DNA of 64,000 nt from Terebella lapidaria (lineage: Eukaryota; Annelida; Polychaeta; Terebellida; Terebellidae), in the NCBI GenBank assembly GCA_949152475.1, contig OX424570.1, positions 22,254,694-22,318,693 of the forward strand, given 5' to 3'. Below, one piece after another: positions 1 through 11,115 of this stretch. The position numbers were made by a program, and so were the translations under genes. Position 1 is the first letter of the stretch. Each line of letters begins with the position of its first letter. The notes under the pieces are model-generated. The model was given only the letters and a program-made list of their open reading frames with translations, made no database searches and was not told the origin of the DNA.

Positions 1-1500
1 TTCCATTGTAAGTTGCTGATTTGATGTTGATAAATCTTTATTTGTTCACGTCTGAGTTGATTCTTGCCTGAGCAAGCCGGTAAGCTACTGAGTGAGGCAC
101 CGAAAATAGTGAGCACCTTTTAGTGACGGCTCTCGAATCACAACGAGTGGGAGTTACCAAAGTCTATATGATCAGGAGGCAGGGTTTTTGGGCAGACAAA
201 AGCACAACAACAAGTCATACCTACAAACGTCACATTGCCTATGAAAAATATGGAATATGACAGAAAGATAAAATGTACCCAGGAAGAAATTTTATTGTGA
301 CGTATGTACATGTATGTGACTTAGAAGGTTTGATCATGTTTAACCAGAACTGAACATCCGAGTGCCTAAAAGATTTCAAGTTCAGAAAAACTGTGTGAAG
401 TATGTGTAAAATCCAGAAAAAGTCTTCATGAACGGAGCACACAGCATGCATGGAATAAAGGTGGTCATAGGTGCAGAAAGAGCAGCTAAACTAGAAAGCA
501 GGTGGAAAGGGGAACTAAACCACTGATGCTGAAGTTTATAACGATAAAAATATTCTAACAATAAACATACATGAGAATAATGATTAAAACGTTTATAACA
601 TTTTGGAAAAAAAAACCCAAACATTTCAGAACACACCCAAAAAATTTATGACGATAACTTAATTGTTGTTGACAGAAATGCGTTCCGATTTTATTGCTCC
701 TCTTTGCAGTTGGTTTCGATTTCATTCTGATAAAAGCTGTTCTTGAGTTGAGGATTAAGAGTATCAAACTCCAGATCCTACACCTGTGATTTCAAGGTAT
801 GTATGATGTCACTAGTTTCCATTGTATGATACATATGTGTCTTTTGATAAAGTATTTGGTCGGGCTTTGTTTCTATTGCAAAATGTTGTGTTTTACGTTT
901 GTTATTGGATTCATCAAAATTTGGCTGTATTGGTGGTAATAGATTGATACTTACGTCATAAGTAGATGTATTATATCAACATTTACGAATTGGCTAGAAG
1001 TACATCGTTGATGATACGCCTTCATTTACCATAGACGTGGAATCAATACCCAGTATTAAGTATTCCGAGCAAACAAAACAGGGTCCGTTATCCAATCTCA
1101 TAGTCCGGGGACAGAAAGTCATATCAGGCATACGAAGTGAGAGAAAACAAAAATGACAGGGAAACTCATGAACCCCCAAAAATGGCCATTAGGAGGTGAA
1201 ATCAGGTGTTCCGGAAAGAGTGAGCATTTCCTGCCCCACTAGTGGCACCCGTCATGTTCACTGCCAAGTGCATTGAAATAATGCAATGCACGAATGCAAT
1301 GGACACAGGTGAAATTGTTCTTTTACTTATGTGAAATTTGTTGTATTTATGTGATTGCGCTGCTGAGGTATAAAGCCAGTAAATATTTAATGATCATCTG
1401 CTTAGTGCTCTGAAACTCTCAGCAGTAATCTAGAAATAAAATACACAAAACATCAGCAGTAGGATAGCATATTATTACTTTGAGCACTCAATATTGAACT
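1..1500. other. No recognised gene; leading intergenic DNA
   Basis: I see no gene with support here. On the minus strand, about 994-1,179 has a short open stretch that weakly resembles, in its nucleotides, the coding-like repeat at 25,821-27,290 (shared words around TTATCCAATCT and ATTCCGA). It may be an old relative of that repeat. The rest is AT-rich single-copy DNA without obvious internal repeats. Confidence 0.4.
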
Positions 1501-1517
1501 AGAAGTTCTATAATGAC

Positions 1518-2206
1518 TTGATGGTAAGAAAATATTGTATTGATCCTATCCAGAATAATGAAGTCGGGGGCTCCTACCACATGGAGTTGGAAGGTCTGGA
1601 ACGCACGCTGAAGGCTTGCAATGTCCCAGTGGCGTTCCTCGCCACTGACCGTCATGCCCAGATACAGAAGTGGGTGAGAGAGAAGTGGTCCAATGTCATT
1701 GACCAGTATAGGTCACTCTTACATGTCTTATCAAACAAGATCATGGCACACATTACCATTACATCTATTGTTTCAGGTTAACATCGTCATTCTCTTTTGG
1801 TTATAAAGACAAAAATTAATGAAAAGTATCAGCATCTCTCGTGCATCTGGAATAATAACAAATGTATAACTAAATAGATCTATAATTTTTGTCCAACGCA
1901 TTTTGTGATCATGTTTGTGTAACTGTTGATACGTATATTGATTTGTCTTTTGTCTGTTCACCAATAATATACCTTTAAAATTTCAGGTCTGTTAAAAAAA
2001 CTCGATCGGATATGAGGCCGGTTGTACGGTGGGCCAGGAGTATCATCAACATTTACAATCTCTACTGGGCACGTTGTGATGATAGGAAACTGGCCCTTTT
2101 CAAGTGGACGAGTCTCGCCCGCCACCTGGTGAACTTGAAGGATCACCGTGACCCGACCCGACATGTAGAAGAGAGGGCATGTCATGCATGCTTCCTGACA
2201 TTTTGA
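1518..2206 (+). pseudogene. Transposase-like gene fragment, two exon-like blocks
   Basis: The first block (1,518 to about 1,740) reads with the motif order NEVGGSYHMELEGLERTL, then LATDRHAQIQKWVREKW. The second block follows a TTTCAG acceptor near 1,985 and reads KKTRSDMRPVVRWARSIIN, then LALFKWTSLARHL and a DHRDP segment. This order (MExEGLxR, TDRHxQIxKW, WxxSIxNxxYW, KWxSxxxH) is what I remember from a large family of uncharacterised transposase-like proteins common in cnidarians, amphioxus and molluscs, where the TDRH aspartate is a likely catalytic residue. The family assignment is from memory and is not verified. The middle 'HFYDVWH'-type segment is not recognisable, both ends are missing, and no start codon can be defended. 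I therefore call it a fragment of a cut-and-paste element or of a domesticated relative. A host gene exon pair is the alternative. Confidence 0.45.
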
Positions 2207-2650
2207 TTTTCATAGAGAATTACCAGTCCATCGAACCTGGTGAGATGTTGATCACCACAGGTTTTTACTTTAAGTAAAGTAAAAATTATAACTAAAAAAT
2301 TGAGCAAAATCCCAAAAAGGACAATGAATTTGGCAGTGAAATAGGATGCTGGCTCGAAGCAAAACTTGGTAAGGTTAAAAGTGGTGGAATAAGGTTGAAA
2401 CGAACTGCTTGCTAAGCTATGAAGAAAAGGGTTGTGAGAGAAGTGGTAAGCCAGTATTATTCCGTGAGTTTGTGCATTCTAAGACAGGTTCAGATAAACT
2501 AATATTTCCCCTTTCAAATGTATTCGGTGCAATATAGTGTTTCAAATGGATCTGGGGTTTAACATTTGTATCCTTTACTAAAAGAATTCTTTATGAATGT
2601 TAAGGATGACAATCTCTTGATTACTGACAATTGCTATATTTGCAATTTCA
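2207..2650. other. No recognised feature
   Basis: This short stretch between the transposase-like remnant and the LINE 3' end has no open frame with protein character and no repeat I could match elsewhere in the window. Confidence 0.4.
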
Positions 2651-2800
2651 TCGTCCTGTATATATATATGGTTTATTCGTACATAAAAAGTACACTAGTG
2701 CATATACATGTAACTGAATAAATAATACATATAACAAGTGACAACGAAGCAAAAACACACATATAAAACCAAAGGCACACAAATGACACACACCAACATT

Positions 2801-3990
2801 TCAGTTTGTACACAAATACATGATAATATTGTCACATTCCTCGTGTGACATGTCCATGAATATATTATCCAACTTTACATTAATCAAATCTTTATTTGCA
2901 ACACAAAGTGCCTGTTTATCGAAGTCATCAGGAATCAATTTTACACGTGTTACCAGATTTTCCAAATCATTGAGAAAGTTATTACGTAAGACGCCATATT
3001 TACCACAAATAAGCTGCCATTTACTGCCAGTCTGCTACAAATTTGAACAAAATAATTTGTACTGATACAAGCTGATTTAATGAATTTCAAGAACCGTATA
3101 TGTAATTGGTTTTCCACAGGAATATCATCACACAAATAGGGCAATAAATCACAGTGTGTATTATAAGGAAGATCCATCAGACGCCGAATGGCCTTTCGCC
3201 AACTTACTACAAATTTATTAAAATAACCAAGAGAGATGTCCCATAGAGGTGATCCATATAAAGACATACAGTATGATTTAAATAACTTATATTTGATGCT
3301 AGGTTGAACATACCGAAACTGTTTAAGCAATAAATTAATGCGACCACAAAAATCATTAATAGTCGTTTCTATCATCTTACTTTGTGCAGAAAGACCAATG
3401 AAATTACCTAGATGTTTAACACAAGGAAGGGGAGTAATATGCCCACCCATGAAGGGGATATCAGGTATAGGAGAGTGTATTCCAGTTTTTGCACCGAGAA
3501 CAACCATTGAACTTTTATTCGCAATAAATTTCACCTGATATTCCGAAGCAAAATCTGAACAAATATCGAGCATACGTTTCATTCCACCTACAGAAGGAGA
3601 TAATAGAATCAAGTCATCGGCATAAGAAAAGGCTCCTGCAAACGTATTACCAAGCAAACATCCAGTATTATGTCCACTGCCCGCCAGTCGGGAGAGCAAC
3701 TCATCAATATAAATGATAAACAAGATCGGTGAAAGAACCCCACCTTGCTTCACACCATTGGAAATACTGACTAACTTAGAGACTTGGGATCCCCACTGGA
3801 CACGAATCTGTTGACTAGTATATAAATTGGCCAAAAACCGAATATAAATAGGACTAATAGTACCCTTAGCTAGAAGAAGCCGAAACAATTTCACATATTC
3901 CACCCTATCAAAAGCCTTACTGGCATCTAATAAAATGCCAATTACATCACTACCCCGGTTATTATAATACTGAGTGATCTCATTCACAAC
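2801..3990 (-). pseudogene. LINE ORF2 part: reverse transcriptase core and C-terminal end
   Basis: The frame holds the RT finger and palm blocks in order: LLDASKAFDRVEY (first catalytic Asp), NGVKQGGVLSPILFIIYIDEL, FSYADDLILLSPS (the YADD catalytic pair) and KSSMVVLGAK. A thumb and connection region follows (IKYKLFKSYCMSLYGSPLWD). Near 3,020 the frame shifts by one base. The natural C-terminal tail then continues in the next frame (CGKYGVLRNNF ... DMSHEECDNII) to a stop at 2,801-2,803. With its partner frame upstream this is one decayed ORF2. The RT residues themselves are intact, so the copy is not very old. Confidence 0.82.
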
Positions 3991-5222
3991 AAATGTAGAA
4001 CTAACAGTAGAATGACCTTGTTTGAAACCAAATTGATAATCCGAAGTTTGAAAGAAGTGTTTTTTGATAAGATAATATTATCCATTAATTTACCAATGAT
4101 ACTACTAAGAGCAATAGCTCGATAATTGTTCGAATCCTGTAGAGACAACCTTTTATTCTTAGGAATAGGAATCATTGTTGACACTGACAGATTAGCAGGA
4201 CAAAACCCGTGACACAACATGGATGAAAAAAGCAAAGACAAATAGACAAAAAACTTGTGCGTTCCATTAAGAATGTGATCGGAATAAAACCCTAAATTAC
4301 CATCGTGCTTACCAGCTTTCAATTTACCTACTCCAGTTGTGACATCCAAAACACTAATCAAGTTACAACCACTACTGCTACCACGAAATATACCGCTGGA
4401 CACCTCATCCAAGAAACTATCCATCTCATGTTTATCATAGGAAACACTATTGTAAAGATCACTATAATTTTGCAGGAATAATTCACCAATGTCATCACCA
4501 GAGCAACCATCAACAGATGTGGGCAAATAAGAAGCTCCCCCATTCATTCTTTTAGCTTCTGTCCAAAAATCCCGACTTGATCCTGTTAATAAACTGGAAG
4601 CCAATTTTTCTGACCTAATCTTATCCTGATTACGCTTCACGAACCTCAAGGCACGGTGATATTCACATCGAGTTTTACGTCTAATATCAAAGATCACACC
4701 ATTCCTCGGGGACCCATTCGCTTTCCAAATAGCATGCCACAGCAATGCCCTTTCCCGGCATTCCCGAACATGATCAGTCCAACCAAGTATATTTTTACGA
4801 CGATGTTTAAGATCAGATTTAGACGGAATACCTCTACTTGAAGACAAACAAGCACTCACTATGTCGTCATGAAAAGTATTGATCTCAGCCGAGTGTTCGT
4901 GGCAAGAATAGTTGTCACAACCCAATGCCTCAAGAGGAATATTGATTAAATCCAAACATGCATCAAGCCTGTGCTTATAAAGTGAAATATCTGAGATAGA
5001 TGCCTTATTCCAGTACAGACGGTCAGACAAACTAGATGATAAACTGTTATCCATATCACAGCGGAGAACACCTGTATTAAATTCCACCGACAATACTGAA
5101 TGATCAGATAAATTGTCACCCCTATGAATAACCGAGTAGTTTACCAATAGACTTTGCAGATTATTTGTATACAAACAATGGTCGATGGTAGTCTTGACTC
5201 CATTTGAAAATATAGTAATCAC
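3984..5222 (-). pseudogene. LINE ORF2 part: endonuclease C-end and RT N-end
   Basis: This frame of 412 codons opens with the end of an endonuclease domain: IDHCLYTNNL, then GDNLSDHSVLSVEF, where the SDH histidine is the conserved catalytic one of APE-type LINE endonucleases. A basic linker rich in Arg and Lys follows, then the start of the reverse transcriptase at SNNYRAIALSSIIGKLMDNI. The frame then runs out. The next conserved block (FQTSDYQFGFKQGHST) is in a neighbouring frame, which places a single frameshift in the A-run region at about 4,050-4,070. The N-terminal two thirds of the endonuclease are absent because the element is 5'-truncated. It cannot make a working ORF2 protein. Confidence 0.8.
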
Positions 5223-7036
5223 TTCCCTGTTTCAGACGACGACCGAATTACTCTACTCGGGAGAAGAAAAATAATTGGATGCATAACTTGTGGTAACCCT
5301 GTGGCTGGAAACAAGATTGATAGCTTAATTAGGAAAAAAAAAGAAATGGCAAATAAAACCTAATTTGGGCGTTGAATCTGTAGTTTGTTATATTCTAAAT
5401 CATGTTGAAACTTTCTGATTATTTGCTCATGATGTTTCATCCGAGACGTACTGATGGACAGGGCCATGTCATGCCAGTTACGGAATTCTTTTCATGTTGA
5501 TTTTCTAGTTTGTTTTTTCACCTCAAACATACTAATGAACAAGATCGTGTCATGCCAGTTACGGAATTCTTTTCATGTTGATTTTCTAGTTTGTTTCTGA
5601 AGAGTTCCGTTTTCGTTACCTTCTGTCTCTGTCGATGAATTTGGCTTCGTTTGGTTTACTTCACCAAAAGAATTGTTGAATTTTTGTGTGTGACTGACAC
5701 ACATCAAAATCTTTTCTCCAGGTGTGGGTGTGTGTTGACGTCAGCGGAATATTCCCTTTCCAAATCAGATGTATCAAATTTCAATAATGTTGCACATTTT
5801 TTCAATCGGCTACCTCCAACATTGATCATTTCAATCACCTGAATTCAGGTAAGACCAGTATGCACAGGCAGTGCTATGCTGATGTTATGATATATTCAGT
5901 TAAACTTCAGGGGAAAAAAGAAGTGGCGAATAAAACATAATTTGGGTGTTGAATCTGTTGTTTGTTATATTCTGAATCATGTTGAAACTTTCTGATTATT
6001 TACTTATGTTGTTTTATCTCAGACATACTGATGGACTGGGCCGTGTCATGCCAGTTACGGAATTCTTTTCATGTTGATTTTCTAGTTTGTTGTTTCACCT
6101 CAAACATACTAATGAACAAGATCGTGTCATGCCAGTTACGGAATTCTTTTCATGTTGATTTTCTAGTTTGTTTCTGAACAAGAGTTCAGTTCTCACTTTC
6201 TTCTGTCTCTGTTGATGAATTTGGCTTCGTTTGGTTTACTTCACCAAAGAATTGTTGATTTTTCTTTGTGTGACTGGCACATATCAATATTTTTCTCCGG
6301 ATGTGGGTGTGCATGGAACTCTGTTCCCTCTCAGCAGCAGTAGCAACAGCAGTATTCTCAGTGGGAGTACAAATATGAATGTCCCAGAACCCCAGGCTTA
6401 CCCTCTTGAATCTATTCACTTTTCAAGTGAAAGCTCTTCGGTACCAGTAGTGTTCCCCAGTCCACTTTGCAATCTGACGTTAGCGTGGTTGAACATAGCT
6501 GTAACACCAGCTCCCGTCATTTTTCTGTTGACCGAGGAACATCGACTAGTTCTGTTGATTCCAAGTAATAATATTCAAACACTTAGATTTTTTCTTATGT
6601 GTTTGTATGAGGAATATTAAATTATAATTTTTTTATCATAAGCTTGTATATATATGTATACACATCTCTGTTTTCAGATGAAGACAGCGCCCTACTCAGG
6701 AGAAGAAAACTAATCTGATCCACAAATTGTTTTTTCAAAACAAGATTGATAGCTTTATAAACTAAATGTAGGTAACTCTCATTATTCAAAACCATGCAAA
6801 AGGTTAGTGCTTTGTTATATTCAGTCAAATTTAAGTAAATGAAAAACAAGTATTGGCACTGTTACACAATTCAGAGGAATGTCAGACTGCTGCTGAGTCT
6901 AAGCGGCAGACAGATATTGATGGTTTTGGGGCCAAGAATATAAGGGGAAAAAACAAGAAATAGCAAGTATTTCATAACTTAAAGGACCAAAGTCCCCACT
7001 GTCAAACTGTTCTGAAAATGCCAGCAGTTTGGAGCA
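5223..7036 (+). repeat. Degenerate first unit of the SGNH-like array, with internal duplications
   Basis: Several blocks match later units: the acceptor-plus-exon block TTTCAG/GACGAC at about 5,230 and again at 6,673, and an SGNH C-terminal scrap at about 5,737-5,884. Inside it a block of about 580 bp is duplicated (5,340-5,916 and 5,917-6,300). Each copy contains two repeats of a 47-bp word starting GTCATGCCAGTTACGGAATT, at 5,468, 5,548, 6,045 and 6,126. The first exon block reads DDDRITLLGRRKIIGCITCG and stays open into a basic tail, better preserved than the later copies. A Ser-rich stretch lies at 6,316-6,590. This unit looks older and more diverged than the units after 7,037. Confidence 0.6.
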
Positions 7037-8096
7037 ATGAAGCCATTTACCAGTTTGAGAAAGCGTGCAAAAGGTCCAAAGTCCTCACCGTCAAACTTTT
7101 TTCCATGCCTTTCCATCTGCTCTGCAACTGCCGGCAGTTTGGAACTTCTGAAATCATTTACCAGTTCGAGAAAGCGTGCCACTACCAGAAGTTTGAGGCT
7201 GTTGAGTATATTCGGCAGACAGGTGGTGATGCTTTTTGGGCCAAGAATAAGGGTAATGCCCTCCCCCGAATCACAGACATGGAGTGACTGCAGGCAAAGA
7301 TGTTATCTTTTGCGCTCAAGGGAAAGACGCATCCTTTTCAATAATTTCGAAAAGTGCATTCAGTATGGTTTCGCTTTACGTTAGGGCAAACAATTCGTCG
7401 AGTATACAAAGAATTTTTTTCTGGGATAGAGGCCACTCTAATGATGGTGAAAATATGTTTGGTGTTCTACACCGAGAAGTCAAGAAGGTTGGTTTGAACC
7501 ATAGACATAGAACAGAGATGGACTGCCAACTCGTACTCTGTGACCTTGAGCTTGCGTCCAGAGGAAGAGGGGTACTTTATTTCCGGTTTGGCGTTTTCAT
7601 GGAAAATTGAATTGTCAAAATGCGTCAAATATCGTACGTGACATCATCACTCAGAAGATCGTCAAGATTGAACAATGGCAATACGACGTTATAGGTTAAC
7701 AACGGAAGTGTAACTACCCTCTTCCTCTGACCTTTTATGACCTCAAGTTCAATAACTACAAACAGAGAGATTGATATCAGAGTTGGCAGTCCATCTCTGT
7801 TCTATGTCTATGGTTTGAACATTTTGATCGCTGGTTCATCCCACGACAGGCATATCGAATGGGTACTGCATGAGATGTTTCACTGCGTTTTCAAAAGTGT
7901 TCCTGTAGTGGTTCATTTCTGTAGACGAACCAGTTTGAATTGGGATGGTTGGCTCATCCCATTCCTCACTTTTCAAGTGAAAGCTCTTTGGGTACCAGTT
8001 TGCAATCTGACATCAGTGGCTGAACACAGCTGTACCAACAGCTCTGGTAATTTTTCTGTTGACCAAGCAACATTGACCAATTCTCTCGACTCGTAG
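7018..8096 (+). pseudogene. SGNH-hydrolase-like gene unit 1 (short type, split by a TIR element)
   Basis: The unit begins with a basic segment containing a twofold internal repeat of about 114 bp (words YQFEKAC and ITDME). It then reads FFWDRGHSNDGENMF and GVLHREVKKVGLN up to 7,499. There the 313-bp TIR element interrupts it. Reading resumes at 7,813 with GLNILIAGSSHDRHIEWVLH, the putative SGNH block I (Gly-Ser-Ser in place of Gly-Asp-Ser), then VPVVVHFCRR. It ends in a Ser/Thr-rich tail to a stop near 8,096 without the downstream SGNH exon. It cannot encode a full domain and I treat it as a pseudogene unit. Confidence 0.55.
7500..7812. mobile_element. 313-bp MITE with perfect 31-bp TIRs, copy a
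   Basis: The ends are perfect inverted repeats of about 31 bp beginning CATAGACATAGAACAGAG and closing with its complement. The element is flanked by the 8-bp direct repeat GTTTGAAC (7,492-7,499 and 7,813-7,820). Units without the element have a single GTTTGAAC at the same place, which proves the insertion. Subterminal AGGAAGAGGG and CCCTCTTCCT extend the foldback. The 8-bp duplication fits hAT-like or P-like transposition. It has no coding capacity. Confidence 0.9.
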
Positions 8097-8246
8097 CAAC
8101 ATCCAAATTTTTTAGATATTTCACATGTGTTTTTGTTAGGCGGGAACTTAATAGATGTATTTTATCATGGGCTTACATCTGCCATATACCAACACTCTAT
8201 ATATGTATTCACCTTTTTTGTACTGTATATATGTGTGTTCGCTTCT

Positions 8247-10180
8247 TTGTTTCAGATGGAGACAGTGCCCTACTCAGGAGAAGAGAACTAATCAGATCCA
8301 CAAATAGTTGTAACATTGTGGCTTGAAACAAAATTGATAGCTTTATTAATAAAATGTAACTCTCATTATTCAAAACAGTGCAATAGGTTAGTGCTTCGAT
8401 ATATTCAGTCAGATTCAAGGGAATAGAAAAGAAGAAGTGGCACTGTTACATAATTCAGATTACTAAATTGCCCACTGTCAAACTGTTGCTGAGTTTATTT
8501 GGCAGACGGATGTTGATGTTTTTTGGGCCAAGTATATAAGGGAAAAAAACAAGAAATGGCAAGTATTTCATAACTCAAAAGACCAAAGTCCCCACAGTCA
8601 AACCTGTTTCCATGCCGTCTGTTCTGCAAATGCCAGCAGTTTGGAACAATGAAGCCATTTACCAGTTTGAGAAAGCGTGCCAAAGGTCAAAAGTACTCAC
8701 CGTCAAACTTTTTTCCATGCCTTTCCATCTGCTCTGCAAATGCCGGTAGTTTGGAACTTCTGGAATCATTTACCAGTTCGAGAAAGCGTGCCACTAGCAG
8801 AGGTTTGAGGCTGTTGAGTATATTCGGCAGACAGGTCGTGATGCTTTTTGGGCCAAGAATAAGGGTAATGCCCTCCCACGAATCACAGACATGGAGTGAC
8901 TGCAGGCAAAGATGTTATCTTTTGCGCTCAAGGGAAAGACGCATCCTTTTCAATAAGTTCGAACAGTGCATCAGTATGGTTTCGCTTTACGTTAGGGCAA
9001 ACAATTCGTTGAGGATACAAATTTTTTCTGGGATAGAGGCCACTCTAATGATGGTGAAAATATGTTTGGTGTTCTACACCGAGAAGTCAAGAAGGTTGGT
9101 TTGAACATTTTGATTGCTGGTTCATCCCACGACAGGCATATTGAATGGGTATTGCATGAGATGTTTCACTGCGTTTTCAATGGTGTTCCTGTAGTGGTTC
9201 ATTTCTGTAGACGTGGTGGTATGTAAAACAGTAAATGATGTAGGACATGACTTGCATTCAAATTTTGATCTGAGGCCGTACATGCACATCATTCTTTAAC
9301 TTGCTAGGTGTGACGTGTATGACAAGACACATTATGTCAATCGGCATGCATCCAACAATGAACATTTCAACCACCTGCATTCAGACAAGACTAGTACGCA
9401 CAGGCAGTACTGTGCTGACGAATTCCTCCATTTGAACCATGAGGGTAAGAAAGTTGTGGCAAACTGCTATGGTCACAGCTATTATGAGCTGAGATGTATG
9501 AAGTGCAGGGTTATGACTCTTGGTAAGATGGACGATTTATTGCACATATACCATGTGTAGTACAATGTTATCATTTTAAGTGAACCCTTAAATGTAATGT
9601 CTTATTAAGTTGATAACGGAAGAACTTTACCGTTCAACAATATGCTATATGATATTATACAGCAAGCCGATTGACATGGCAGAGCAACACTAGGGTCAAT
9701 TTTTTATTTGAGGCTGTACACACACATCATTCTTCAACTTGGTAGGTGTGACGTGTATGACAAGACGGCAAAGCTGATTTCATCTCCAAAGACTGTCATT
9801 AAATCACTCTTAGAATTGAAGCATCTTCTCGAGACTAAATCCACAACACAGATGCTGATATCTGGATTGCCCCGAACTGGTGCAGAGTTGTTGATGTCAG
9901 CCGAATGTCCCCTCTCCAAAACAGATGTATTGAATTCAATAATGTTGCACATTATTTCAATTGGCATGCATCCAACAAAGATCATTTCAACAACCTTCGT
10001 CCAGGTAAGACTGGTAAGCACAGGCAGTACTGTGCTAATGAATTCATTAATTTGAGCCATGAGGGTAAAACAACTTTGGCAAACTGGTATGGTTACAGCT
10101 ATTATGAGCTGAGGTGTCTGAAGTTCAGGGTTATGACTCTTGGAAAGATAGACGATTTATTGCCCAGATACCATGTGTAG
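8247..10180 (+). pseudogene. SGNH-hydrolase-like gene unit 2 (long type)
   Basis: This unit lacks the TIR element, so block I reads through: FWDRGHSNDGENMF to ILIAGSSHDRHIEWVLH to VPVVVHFCRRGG, ending at a GT donor near 9,218. Two alternative last exons follow. The first (9,315-9,560) lacks the middle of the domain and goes from CDVYDKT directly to HYVNRHASN and FLHLNHEGKK. The second (9,708-10,180) reads HIILQLGRCDVYDK (block III-like, GRCD where GxND is usual), VIKSLLELKHLLE, ISGLPRTG and NLSHEGK (block V-like; HLNHEGK in the better copies). A one-base frame change near 9,940 splits it. SGNH-like domains are known in some retroelement ORFs (CR1 ORF1, Ngaro) and in free hydrolases. Which applies here is unresolved. 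Confidence 0.58.
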
Positions 10181-11115
10181 TACAATGTTATCATTTTAAG
10201 TGAACTCTTAAATGTATTGTCTTATGAAGTTTATGACGAATGAATTTTACAGTTCAATGATATGTTATATGATATTATACAGCAAGCCGATTGACATGGC
10301 AGAGCAAGACTAGGGTCAATCAGCTCATTGAAAGTGATTGCTTTGACTGCTATGAACACTCTGAGAACTTTTGATACAAAAAAGAGAAAATGTTAGTGTT
10401 TGAATTGGGATGGTTGGCTCATCCCATTCCTCACTTTTCAAGTGAAAGCTCTTTGGGTACCAGTTTGCAATCTGACATCAGTGGCTGAACACAGCTGTAC
10501 CAACATCTCTGGTAATTTTTCTGTTGACCAAGCAACATTGACCAATTCCATCGACTCGTAGCAACATCCAAATTTTTTTTAGATATTTCACATGTGTTTT
10601 TGTTAGGCGGGAACTTAATAGATGTATTTTATCATGGGCTTACATCTGCCATATACCTACACTATATATAAGTATTCACCTTTTTTTGTACTGTATATAT
10701 GTGTGTTCGCTTCTTTGTTTCAGATGAAGACAGTGCCCTACTCAGGAGAAGAGAACTAATCAGATCCACAAATAGTTGTAACATTATGGCTTGAAACAAA
10801 ATTGATAGCTTTATTAATAAAATGTAACTCTCATTATTCAAAACAGTGCAATAGGTTAGTGCTTCGATATATTCAGTCAGATTCAAGGGAATAAAAAAGA
10901 AGAAGTGACACTGTTACATAATTCAGATCACCTAATTGCCCACTGTCAAACTGTTGCTGAGTTTATTTGGCAGACGGATGTTGATGTTCTCTGGGCCAAG
11001 TATATAAGGGAAACAACAAGAAATGGCAAGTATTTCATAACTCAAAAGACCAAAGTCCCCACAGTCAAACCTGTTTCCATGCCGTCTGTTCTGCAAATTC
11101 CAGCAGTTTGGAACA

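Larger units (their letters stand above)
2655..5222 (-). mobile_element. 5'-truncated LINE (non-LTR retrotransposon), copy 1
   Basis: On the minus strand this copy carries the C-terminal end of an APE-type endonuclease, a full reverse transcriptase core and a 3' untranslated region. The 5' end stops abruptly near 5,222, inside the endonuclease, and the next bases match the repeat unit of the SGNH-like array (TTTCAG-ACGACGACCG...), so the element was truncated on insertion next to or into that unit. The 3' end lies near 2,655 in a TATATA run, with an AATAAA on the minus strand close to 2,682. Two frame changes split the ORF, one near 4,050-4,070 and one near 3,020. The RT motifs suggest the Jockey/CR1/L2 side of the non-LTR tree. 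The clade is not settled. Confidence 0.85.

Noticed and set aside
5468-6175. CRISPR-like array from four equal words
   Set aside because: Spacing is explained by nested tandem duplication, the flanks are duplicated too, and the genome is eukaryotic.
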